Shown here: positions 1-5,001 of the stretch, piece by piece
Numbering within the stretch: position 1 is the stretch's first letter
How the letters are laid out: every line of letters starts with the position of its first letter
Assembly: GCA_028714615.1 (NCBI GenBank)
Contig: JAQTMA010000099.1
Span: forward strand, 1-5,001
DNA length: 5,001 nucleotides
Direction of reading: 5' to 3'
DNA from: Anaerolineaceae bacterium
Lineage (GTDB): Bacteria; Chloroflexota; Anaerolineae; Anaerolineales; Anaerolineaceae
Notes under the pieces: model-generated
What the model was told of the DNA's origin: nothing
What the model saw: the letters and a program-made list of their open reading frames with translations, nothing else
The model's database searches: none
Program-made: the position numbers and the translations under genes

Positions 1-573
1 ATGAAGCAGAAAACACGCTACAACATCCGTCTGGCAGAAAAAAAGGGTGTTATCGTGCGTCCCTGCGCAGACCTGGGTGAGTTCGAGCATCTCATGCAGG
101 CTACCGGACAGCGCGATGGCTTTGCCGTCCACAGCCTGGAATACTACCGCACGGCTTACCGTCTGTTCGCTGCTCGAGAGGAGTGTGCTCTTCTGGTGGC
201 TGAATACGCCGGAACGTCCCTGGCGGCGGTGATGGCCTTCCGCCGTGGGGTCCGCGCCTGGTATTTTTATGGAGCCTCCAGGGAAGCCGAGCGCAGCCGC
301 ATGCCAGCTTATCTGGTGCAGTGGGAGGCTATGCGTTGGGCGATCCTCCACGGCTGCCAGGAATATGATTTATGGGGTGTTCCGGACGCGGAGGAAGCCC
401 AATTGGAAGCGCAATTCACCGAGCGCTCGGATGGGCTATGGGGTGTTTACCGTTTCAAGCGCGGTTTTGGCGGCCGGCTGGTGCGCTCTGTAGGCTCGTG
501 GGACCGCGTCTATCTCCCATCGCTGTACGCGCTGTACCGGGTTTGGATGGCACGCCGGCAGGTGGAGGGGTGA
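1..573 (+). CDS. FemA/FemB-family peptidoglycan bridge aminoacyltransferase, C-terminal part (cut by window edge)
   Basis: The family transfers an amino acid from aminoacyl-tRNA to the stem peptide of lipid II or peptidoglycan, on the cytoplasmic side of the membrane, using a pair of GNAT-like folds. The visible 190 residues match the second fold. They open with the family signature MKxKTRYNxRLAxKKGV (residues 1-17), continue with AWYFYGAS (86-93) and QWEAMRWA (107-114), and finish with YDLWG (122-126) and LWGVYRFKRGFGG (146-158). The ATG at base 1 is almost certainly not the start. It aligns with Met186 of the next gene, so about 185 N-terminal residues should lie upstream of the window. No coiled-coil arm is inserted in this half, which is more like the shorter FemX-type enzymes than FemA/FemB. 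It ends with TGA at 571-573, sharing one base with the next ATG. The family is clear; which amino acid and which bridge position are unknown. Confidence 0.9.
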   Translation: MKQKTRYNIRLAEKKGVIVRPCADLGEFEHLMQATGQRDGFAVHSLEYYRTAYRLFAAREECALLVAEYAGTSLAAVMAFRRGVRAWYFYGASREAERSRMPAYLVQWEAMRWAILHGCQEYDLWGVPDAEEAQLEAQFTERSDGLWGVYRFKRGFGGRLVRSVGSWDRVYLPSLYALYRVWMARRQVEG

Positions 574-1724
574 TGTCGGAAAAAACCGTCCTGTTGAAAA
601 GCGCATTGATTGATCCTCGCCCAAACTGGGCGGAAGATTGGAATGCCTTGATTGTTGGTCTGCCTGGAGCACACATACTCCAAACCTGGGAGTGGGGGCA
701 GGTTAAAGCGCGGGTGGGTTGGCAGCCACTCCCGCAAGTTTGGCGGGACGCACAAGGCTGGCCGCAAGCGGCGGGGTTGGTGTTAGAACGCGAATTGCAT
801 ATCGGTGGATTACAAATTCCGCTACGGGTGCTGTACGTTCCCAAAGGCCCGCTGGTGGATTGGTCGGATACCTTATTGCGCGCACGGGTGTTGGACGACC
901 TGCAGTCCCTGGCGCGCAAGCGCAGCGCCATTTTTCTAAAAATCGATCCGGATGTGATCCTGGGAACGGGAGAGCCCGGAACCCCCGATGCCTGGGAGAA
1001 TCCCATGGGTACGCAAGTGCAAGCCGAGCTCAGTTCCCGGGGTTGGCAGTTTTCTTCAGAGCAAATTCAATTTCGAAACACAGTAACGATCGAGCTATCC
1101 CCTTCCGAGGATGAGCTATTGGTGGGGATGAAGCCAAAAACACGCTACAACCTGCGCCTGGCACAAAAGAAAGGAGTGCTCGTCCGGCCTGGGGGCATCT
1201 CTGACCTCCCGCTGCTTTACCGGATGTACGCTAAAACTTCCGTTCGGGATGGGTTTGTCATCCGCGATGAAGCCTATTACCTCAATGTTTGGGAAAGCTT
1301 TATCCATGCGGGAATGGCGGAACCCCTGATCGCAGAAGTGGAAGGCATACCGGTCGCAGCAGTGATCGTCTTTCGGTTTGGCCAAAAAGCCTGGTATCTG
1401 TATGGCATGTCACGCCAGCTTCACCGTGAGAAAATGCCAAACGTGCTGCTCCAATGGGAGGCGTTGCGCCGGGCTAAGAGCGCTGGCTGCCGGGTGTATG
1501 ACCTGTGGGGTGCGCCGGATGAATTTACCGAAAAGGATCCCCTCTGGGGAGTATACCGCTTCAAACAAGGACTGGGGGGACAAGTAGTGCGCTCACTCGG
1601 CGCCTGGGATTACCCGGTAGGTTCCAGTTTATATCGATTCTATACCCGCCTGCTTCCCCGGTGGCTCGATTGGATGCGGCATAGGGGTCGTGCACGTACA
1701 CAACGAACAGTCCAGAGTGTATAA
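573..1724 (+). CDS. FemA/FemB-family peptidoglycan bridge aminoacyltransferase (complete, tandem paralogue)
   Basis: A complete 383-residue enzyme, a usual length for the family. It is predicted to be cytoplasmic, adding an amino acid from charged tRNA to the peptidoglycan precursor. The first GNAT-like half shows HILQTWEWGQVK (34-45), RVLYVPKGPLVDW (85-97) and FLKIDPD (121-127). The second half shows MKPKTRYNLRLAQKKG (186-201), AWYLYGMS (273-280), QWEALRRA (294-301), YDLWGAPD (309-316) and LWGVYRFKQGLGG (324-336). No coiled-coil arm is seen. I chose ATG 573 because it gives the N-terminus expected of the family, overlaps the previous stop as TGATG, and has a purine-rich GGTGGAGGGG at 561-570 just upstream. 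The frame is open further upstream (to 372), but that stretch lies inside the first gene and has no family character. By hand count about 80 of 180 aligned residues match the first gene, so this is an old duplication. The two enzymes may add successive residues, as FemX/A/B or MurM/N do, but that is inference. Confidence 0.93.
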   Translation: MSEKTVLLKSALIDPRPNWAEDWNALIVGLPGAHILQTWEWGQVKARVGWQPLPQVWRDAQGWPQAAGLVLERELHIGGLQIPLRVLYVPKGPLVDWSDTLLRARVLDDLQSLARKRSAIFLKIDPDVILGTGEPGTPDAWENPMGTQVQAELSSRGWQFSSEQIQFRNTVTIELSPSEDELLVGMKPKTRYNLRLAQKKGVLVRPGGISDLPLLYRMYAKTSVRDGFVIRDEAYYLNVWESFIHAGMAEPLIAEVEGIPVAAVIVFRFGQKAWYLYGMSRQLHREKMPNVLLQWEALRRAKSAGCRVYDLWGAPDEFTEKDPLWGVYRFKQGLGGQVVRSLGAWDYPVGSSLYRFYTRLLPRWLDWMRHRGRARTQRTVQSV

Positions 1725-1754
1725 ATTTCTTCACCTTATTTTAAGCTTAACCTC

Positions 1755-1783
1755 TTGAATCTGCATCAGGATCTCTTTATAAT
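1755..1783 (+). promoter_or_regulatory. Sigma-70-type promoter for the PRC-barrel surface gene
   Basis: The -35 element is TTGAAT at 1755-1760 (4 of 6 to TTGACA). The -10 element is a perfect TATAAT at 1778-1783, with a 17-bp spacer. Transcription should start near 1790, leaving a leader of about 155 nt before the ATG at 1948. It is the best promoter match I found between 1725 and 1947. A 10-bp palindrome, TTAAGCTTAA, lies just upstream at 1741-1750 and could be a protein site or chance. I see no terminator for the FemAB genes between 1725 and the promoter, so some read-through is possible. Confidence 0.7.
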
Positions 1784-1789
1784 TGGCAA

Positions 1790-1947
1790 TGCTGGTCTAA
1801 AAACGCCGAATTAGTTTACCGGCGGTAATTTGCAGATCACATCTGCAGAGTAAAGGGGGTTCAAGTGAACCGGTTTGTGCCCCGGTTTCGAACCTGATCA
1901 AGTGGTTGACCATTCTATTGGTATATCTTATTGAGTAGAGGTGTTAA
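1790..1947 (+). promoter_or_regulatory. Structured 5' leader with consecutive short inverted repeats (class unknown)
   Basis: After the predicted start site the leader holds a run of perfect dyads: TTACC/GGTAA at 1816-1828 (3-nt loop), TGCAGAT/ATCTGCA at 1831-1847 (3-nt loop), GGTTCA/TGAACC at 1858-1871, GGTT/AACC at 1884-1894 and TGGT/ACCA at 1903-1912. The 1858-1894 part can also fold differently: AACCGG at 1868-1873 can pair with CCGGTT at 1882-1887, which excludes the neighbouring hairpins. TCAAGTG occurs twice (1861-1867, 1898-1904). The ribosome binding site AGAGGTG at 1937-1943 follows. The leader could be a riboswitch, a protein-binding leader or a set of operator dyads. I do not recognise a known class; the GAACCTGATC shared with TPP riboswitches is not backed by the other TPP elements. 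Confidence 0.45.
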
Positions 1948-3177
1948 ATGTTAACTCAACGTCATTCAAATGCGAAGCAGTTAATCGCTGCTGCGTTATT
2001 TCTGGCTACACTTTTTCTGTTTCTCGGTCTCTTCTTATCGGCCGTCCATCCGGTTAGCGCCGAAGGTGGCATATCTGGAACAGGGACGTCCGTTGTGCCG
2101 GTTACCGGCAATGCCGGCGTTTCCAACCAGAATGCAATCGACCTCAATCAATTATTGAGCTACACCGTTGTCGATCGCGATGGGATGCAGATTGGCAGAG
2201 CCAACACATTTGTCTTGGATCTTCGCAACGCTAGTGTCTGCTCGGTTGCGAGCAGCAACGCGGGAAATGCCTCCGCATCCGTTTCTGCAACGGCAACGTC
2301 GACTGGCGCGATGGAGGTTAGTGGTACAGCGGCTGTTCCGAATACGGGCAGCGCGATAATGGGGCTCAAGGACTGCGCAGCACCCTCGGCCGGACAGGCT
2401 TCTGGTGCAATTGCATATGTCATCGTGGACCGGTCTGCAACGACCAGCGCAAGCAGTGGCACAACCAGTTCGTTTACTTCCACACCTGAAGCGACTTCTC
2501 CTGAGGGCGCAAGCGTCCCGGGTACCTCGATGGTAGCAACACCCAGCGCAACCAACAGTTCCATCTCGACCAGTCCGATGAGTGGTAATCTGGTTCCCGT
2601 TCCCTGGCGCTTCATCCGTATCAATTTAGACCAGCACACTTTGATCGTCGATGCAACCAACCAGGCTTTCAATACAGCTCCTGGATATTCTTCTTCCGAG
2701 TCCGCCCCTGACTTCTTCGGAACCCTATGGCAAACCGGACTCACCCGATTCTGGAACAACTCGGCCAACGTTAGCGCCGGCGGAATCCCCAACACTGGCG
2801 GCGCTGCGCAAGCAACGTCTATGCTTACCGCGACCAGCACAAAACCGTCCAGTGAGACCAGTACGGTTGCCGCGACAACTGCTGCAACCAAACCGGCTAT
2901 GGAAACCGGCACTGTTGCCCCAACGAGTACCGTTGTGGCTACGAGGATAGTGGCTGCAACCAGCACGGCTGGCGCGACTTCCAGCGTGCCTGCGACTGTC
3001 CAGGCTCCGGGTGTGAGCGGCTCACCGACCGCGCTCGTCCCCGTTACGGGGATCGACCTGGGCCAGGTACAGGAAGAGGCTGCTGCTCAACACAGGATGA
3101 TCCTCGATGTTGGCATCGTTGGGGTTGGCCTGATCCTGCTGGCCGTTGGGATTGTGCTCAAAACCGGCAAGAAATAA
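1948..3177 (+). CDS. Secreted, membrane-anchored PRC-barrel protein with four PxTG motifs; candidate sortase substrate
   Basis: This 409-residue protein has a signal peptide (basic start, hydrophobic 11-31, likely cut after VSA at 36-38) and a C-terminal membrane segment (about 385-403) ending in KTGKK. Between them is a PRC-barrel-like domain in pieces: LLSYTVVDRDGMQIGRA (69-85) with FVLDLRNAS (88-96), then IAYVIVDR (155-162), then LVPVPWRFIRINL (215-227) with APGY and a Trp/Phe-rich tail (244-270). Two Ser/Thr/Ala-rich inserts split it, at about 97-154 and 163-213, and a similar stalk covers about 272-362. PxTG motifs sit at 51-54, 131-134, 281-284 and 365-368. The last, LVPVTG, followed by a spacer, helix and basic tail, resembles a cell-wall sorting signal. 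The only two cysteines (98, 143) flank the first insert. AGAGGTG at 1937-1943 supports the start. The sortase gene follows, suggesting an enzyme-substrate pair. The PRC assignment is by motif only, and the ligand or partner is unknown. Confidence 0.8.
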   Translation: MLTQRHSNAKQLIAAALFLATLFLFLGLFLSAVHPVSAEGGISGTGTSVVPVTGNAGVSNQNAIDLNQLLSYTVVDRDGMQIGRANTFVLDLRNASVCSVASSNAGNASASVSATATSTGAMEVSGTAAVPNTGSAIMGLKDCAAPSAGQASGAIAYVIVDRSATTSASSGTTSSFTSTPEATSPEGASVPGTSMVATPSATNSSISTSPMSGNLVPVPWRFIRINLDQHTLIVDATNQAFNTAPGYSSSESAPDFFGTLWQTGLTRFWNNSANVSAGGIPNTGGAAQATSMLTATSTKPSSETSTVAATTAATKPAMETGTVAPTSTVVATRIVAATSTAGATSSVPATVQAPGVSGSPTALVPVTGIDLGQVQEEAAAQHRMILDVGIVGVGLILLAVGIVLKTGKK

Positions 3178-3235
3178 ATGGAGCTCCGCACTACCTTTTG
3201 ATGGCTAATGAATTAAATTGGCTCAAGAATAGCTA

Positions 3236-3285
3236 CCTTGCGAAGGACATGGTCAGTAGGATGTATGACTGGCCCCTTCGCAAGG
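3236..3285 (+). promoter_or_regulatory. Long bulged hairpin between surface protein and sortase genes
   Basis: The outer stem is a perfect 11-bp inverted repeat, CCTTGCGAAGG at 3236-3246 with CCTTCGCAAGG at 3275-3285. The inner stem of 7 pairs (one G-U) joins GGTCAGT at 3251-3257 to ACTGGCC at 3268-3274, with a 4-nt bulge (ACAT) on the left side and a 10-nt loop. No T-run follows, so it is not a typical intrinsic terminator. It may instead protect or process the mRNA between the two genes, or be part of a switch with the next hairpin. Confidence 0.65.
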
Positions 3286-3302
3286 CCTTCAACGATTGAA
3301 GG
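3286..3302 (+). promoter_or_regulatory. Hairpin covering the sortase ribosome binding site
   Basis: CCTTCAA at 3286-3292 pairs perfectly with TTGAAGG at 3296-3302 across a 3-nt loop (CGA). The right arm contains most of the GAAGGG (3298-3303) that serves as the Shine-Dalgarno for ATG 3312. The hairpin starts on the base after the larger hairpin ends, so the two could stack. If formed, it would reduce sortase translation. GAAGG and CCTTC also occur in the arms of the upstream hairpin (3242-3246 and, as CCTTCG, 3275-3280), so the two structures can swap partners. Confidence 0.6.
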
Positions 3303-3311
3303 GAAGTATCC

Positions 3312-4106
3312 ATGCGGCATACCTTGCTGGAAAAATACAGTCTCATCCTGGTGGGATTTTTCATAATGGTGTGGGGCGTAACCAGCGCTTTTTCGGATTT
3401 GGCTCGTCGACAGGGCAGCCAACCCAATCCGCTCGATAATCCGGATGCTGCTGGGAGTGAGGTCACAATTCCCAGCCAGACCTTAATCTATCCAACTGCT
3501 GGTTCCGGTCACCCGACCAGTACACCGGACGACTCGAGTGCTTTCTCGATCCCCATTCAATCGACCCCATCAGCCCAGGCTGGCACACCCAGCGCTATCC
3601 CTCTCGAAGGGTTGGTACCTGAGCGGATTGTGATCCCGGCCATCCATCTGGATGCTCCGATTAAGCCTGTGCCTTACAAGTTGGTGAAGGTGAATGGTCA
3701 AGTTTTCCAGCAATGGTCAGTTCCGGATGAGTTCGCAGTCGGATGGCAAGATAACTCTGCCATGATCGGAGTGCCTGGAAATACAGTATTGAATGGGCAT
3801 CACAACGTTTGGGGAGAGGTATTCGGCAGGCTGATCGACCTCAATCCAGGGGATATGATCGAAATTGAGTCGGGAGCGACGGTCATCCAATATCAAATTT
3901 CGAACAAGATGATCCTGCCGGAACGCGATCAACCCTTATCGGTTCGTTTCGAGAACGCCCGCTGGATGTTGCCTACCCAAGATGAACGCATCACCCTGGT
4001 CACTTGCTGGCCGCACACCTCGAATACACACCGGTTAATCTTGGTAGCAATCCCGGTAGGCCGGTATGAACGTCATCTTTCACGAATACCTCACACCCAT
4101 CAATAG
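3312..4106 (+). CDS. Membrane-anchored sortase (transpeptidase)
   Basis: Sortases cut a surface protein at a short sorting motif through a cysteine thioester and join it to an amino group, usually in peptidoglycan. This 264-residue protein has one N-terminal membrane anchor (about 10-27), a Ser/Thr/Pro-rich linker (about 35-98), then the catalytic barrel from LVPERIVIPAIHLDAPI (101-117). The catalytic His is in NTVLNGHHN (157-165, probably His163), the Cys is Cys232 in TLVTCWP, and the Arg is Arg241 in NTHRLILVA. VWGEVFGRLIDLNPGD (166-181) is also typical. TLVTCxP is shared with class D/E-like sortases, but I cannot fix the class. ATG 3312 has GAAGGGAAG at 3298-3306 and gives a good N-terminal anchor. 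It lies 134 bp after the PRC-barrel gene with no convincing promoter between, so co-transcription is likely. Its nearest candidate substrate is that upstream protein. Confidence 0.95.
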   Translation: MRHTLLEKYSLILVGFFIMVWGVTSAFSDLARRQGSQPNPLDNPDAAGSEVTIPSQTLIYPTAGSGHPTSTPDDSSAFSIPIQSTPSAQAGTPSAIPLEGLVPERIVIPAIHLDAPIKPVPYKLVKVNGQVFQQWSVPDEFAVGWQDNSAMIGVPGNTVLNGHHNVWGEVFGRLIDLNPGDMIEIESGATVIQYQISNKMILPERDQPLSVRFENARWMLPTQDERITLVTCWPHTSNTHRLILVAIPVGRYERHLSRIPHTHQ

Positions 4107-4153
4107 CAAACGAAAATAGCGCTTCGGTAATTGAACTATCCCAACCAACGGAT

Positions 4154-4225
4154 GCCGGACCAGACGAACCTTGCGGGGTGTCCCGGTTGAGGGAGGTGCA
4201 TTTCGCATACACTGCTTGGTCCGGC
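4154..4225 (+). repeat. Long-range 9-bp inverted repeat in the sortase-membrane protein gap
   Basis: GCCGGACCA at 4154-4162 is the exact reverse complement of TGGTCCGGC at 4217-4225, with 54 nt between. Inside is a smaller possible stem, AACC (4167-4170) with GGTT (4185-4188) and GGG with CCC (4182-4184) within it. GATGCCGG is also repeated directly at 4151-4158 and 4241-4248. No T-run follows, so this is not a clear terminator. It lies in the otherwise geneless 4107-4268 stretch, upstream of the extended -10 promoter, and could bind a regulator or end the sortase transcript. Confidence 0.4.
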
Positions 4226-4261
4226 GTAGCGCCCGAATCCGATGCCGGCGGGCTATGCCTA

Positions 4262-4270
4262 TGCTATAAT
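4262..4270 (+). promoter_or_regulatory. Extended -10 promoter for the stalked membrane protein
   Basis: TGCTATAAT at 4262-4270 is a perfect extended -10 element (TGnTATAAT). The -35 position at 17-bp spacing (4242-4247, ATGCCG) is poor, which extended -10 promoters tolerate. CTATGC is repeated just before it (4253-4258 and 4259-4264). Transcription would start near 4277, so the in-frame ATG at 4269 that overlaps the -10 box cannot be the start used from this promoter. Confidence 0.65.
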
Positions 4271-4298
4271 GTCCTTCTACAACCGTGGATTCTATCCC

Positions 4299-5001
4299 AT
4301 GAACCTGGATATCCATTCGGCGGTACAAACCGCCTTCCTCATCGCCCTGGTCGGGATATTACTTACTGCCTGGATTGGAGTACGTACCATCCGTTCAGGG
4401 CAGCGTTTGCCTTTTTTTCGGAAACGCCGTGATCGCATGGTCCGCGGCTGGCGGATGGTTTTTTCTGCGACTGGGCTGGTCTTATTAGCGTTTTTTTTGA
4501 ATCGATTCGCAGAACCTGTGATCTACCATTTTTATCCACCCACTTCAACGATCACAAAAACCCCAACCACCACGCTGACTCCCACGATCACCCTGACCCC
4601 TACCATAACGCTGACCCCCACCATCACGCCTACCACCTCGATTACACCAACTCCCATGATTCCGGAAGCGATTGCCACGACATTCATTGGGCAGGTCACT
4701 CCTAACCCCGATTCGGTGTTCAGCCCGCTCCAGTTTGCCCTCAAAATGGATGAGAAGCATCTTCCAGTAAACCCGGCATCCGAATTTAAGAACCCGGTTG
4801 GGCACATGTACGCCGTGTTCAGTTACGATAAGCTGATTGACGGGGCCCAGTGGACCGCTCTGTGGTATCGAAACGGCGAATTGGTTTATTACGAGAGCAC
4901 TCCGTGGAACGGCGGCTCGGGTGGGTTGGGTTATACCGATTGGAATCCGGCGCCCGAAGAATGGCACGCGGGCGATTATGCAGTCTATCTCTTCCTCGGG
5001 A
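4299..5001 (+). CDS. Two-pass membrane protein with Thr/Pro stalk and extracellular domain, unknown function (cut by window edge)
   Basis: The frame is open from 4299 to the window end, giving 234 residues with no stop. Two membrane helices are seen at about 11-28 and 53-67. The loop between them is very basic (RKRRDR at 41-46), so it should be cytoplasmic, with both ends outside. A stalk follows at about 82-119 with a six-residue repeat LTPTIT (93-98, 99-104, 105-110). From about 125 there is a soluble part with alternating aromatic residues and HMYAVFSYDKLIDGAQWTAL, then LWYRNGELVYY, WNGGSGGLGY and HAGDYAVYLFLG. This looks like a beta-sandwich, perhaps a ligand- or wall-binding domain, but I cannot name it. 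I prefer ATG 4299 to the in-frame ATG 4269, because the latter overlaps the TATAAT box. The ribosome site is weak (GTGGA at 4285-4289). Codon pattern and clean translation support a real gene. Confidence 0.8.
   Translation, partial: MNLDIHSAVQTAFLIALVGILLTAWIGVRTIRSGQRLPFFRKRRDRMVRGWRMVFSATGLVLLAFFLNRFAEPVIYHFYPPTSTITKTPTTTLTPTITLTPTITLTPTITPTTSITPTPMIPEAIATTFIGQVTPNPDSVFSPLQFALKMDEKHLPVNPASEFKNPVGHMYAVFSYDKLIDGAQWTALWYRNGELVYYESTPWNGGSGGLGYTDWNPAPEEWHAGDYAVYLFLG
4575..4628 (+). repeat. 18-bp tandem repeat encoding LTPTIT
   Basis: Three adjacent 18-bp units encode LTPTIT, with a degenerate continuation to about 4655. The units differ mostly at third codon positions, so the peptide is kept while the DNA has drifted. 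This suggests selection for a stiff, possibly O-glycosylated extracellular stalk rather than a fresh DNA duplication. Confidence 0.75.

Noticed and set aside
372..572. Upstream extension of the second FemAB frame
   Set aside because: It lies wholly inside the first FemAB gene in another frame, and the family N-terminus begins shortly after ATG 573.
1858..1894. tRNA-like T-arm (GGTTTCGAACC)
   Set aside because: No acceptor stem, D-arm or anticodon arm can be placed around it on either strand.
1884..1900. GAACCTGATC, which matches part of the TPP riboswitch 3' half
   Set aside because: The other required TPP elements, CTGAGA upstream and a GCGTAGGGA-like segment downstream, are missing, and the neighbouring genes have no link to thiamine.
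1906..1933. Alternative promoter with TTGACC as -35
   Set aside because: The TATATC and TATCTT candidates lie only 10-12 bp downstream, and TTATTG at 16 bp is poor; the TTGAAT-17-TATAAT promoter further upstream is far better.
2160..2966. Minus-strand open frame of 268 codons opposite the surface protein gene
   Set aside because: It is a Val/Ala/Leu-rich mirror of Thr/Ala/Ser codons on the + strand, has no recognisable domain, and the + strand frame has a signal peptide, PRC motifs and a membrane tail.
3236..3285. Intrinsic terminator after the surface protein gene
   Set aside because: The hairpin is strong but no T-run follows it, and the next hairpin and ribosome site come immediately after.
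4178..4432. Plus-strand 84-codon open frame
   Set aside because: It spans the promoter and overlaps the two-helix membrane gene in another frame, with no hydrophobic or domain pattern.
4532..4967. Minus-strand open frames opposite the Thr/Pro stalk, one rich in Val/Gly repeats
   Set aside because: The repeat is only the complement of the LTPTIT-coding repeat; the + strand protein is continuous with two membrane helices and a clear domain.

Overview
The window carries four protein-coding genes, all on the + strand. The first runs in from the left edge and the last runs off the right edge. Every gene whose function I can recognise concerns the cell envelope. The first two are tandem FemA/FemB-type aminoacyl transferases, the family that builds peptidoglycan cross-bridges. 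The third is a secreted, membrane-anchored PRC-barrel protein rich in Ser/Thr/Ala, with four hydrophobic-Pro-x-Thr-Gly (PxTG) motifs. The fourth recognisable product is a sortase with a complete His/Cys/Arg set. The last gene encodes a two-pass membrane protein with a Thr/Pro stalk and an extracellular domain that I cannot assign to a named family.

The mix suggests a Chloroflexota bacterium, probably of the Anaerolineae type: GC near 55%, FemAB duplication, a secreted PRC-barrel protein, a sortase of the TLVTCWP type, T/P-rich stalks and a TGnTATAAT promoter. This is inference from gene style. No marker gene is present to prove it.

Layout: 1-573 is the C-terminal half of FemAB paralogue 1. 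573-1724 is complete FemAB paralogue 2, coupled to the first by a TGATG stop/start overlap. 1725-1947 is a gap holding a good sigma-70 promoter (perfect TATAAT, 17-bp spacer) and about 155 nt of leader packed with consecutive short inverted repeats. 1948-3177 is the PRC-barrel/PxTG surface protein. 3178-3311 is a gap with an 18-bp bulged hairpin directly followed by a second hairpin that covers the sortase ribosome binding site. 3312-4106 is the sortase. 4107-4298 is a gap with a 9-bp long-range inverted repeat and an extended -10 promoter. 4299 to the window end is the stalked membrane protein.

A working model (inference): the FemAB pair sets the amino acids of the peptidoglycan bridge, the sortase uses that bridge or another amine as acceptor, and the neighbouring PxTG protein is its substrate. 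RNA structures before both the substrate and the sortase gene suggest that their expression is controlled after transcription starts.
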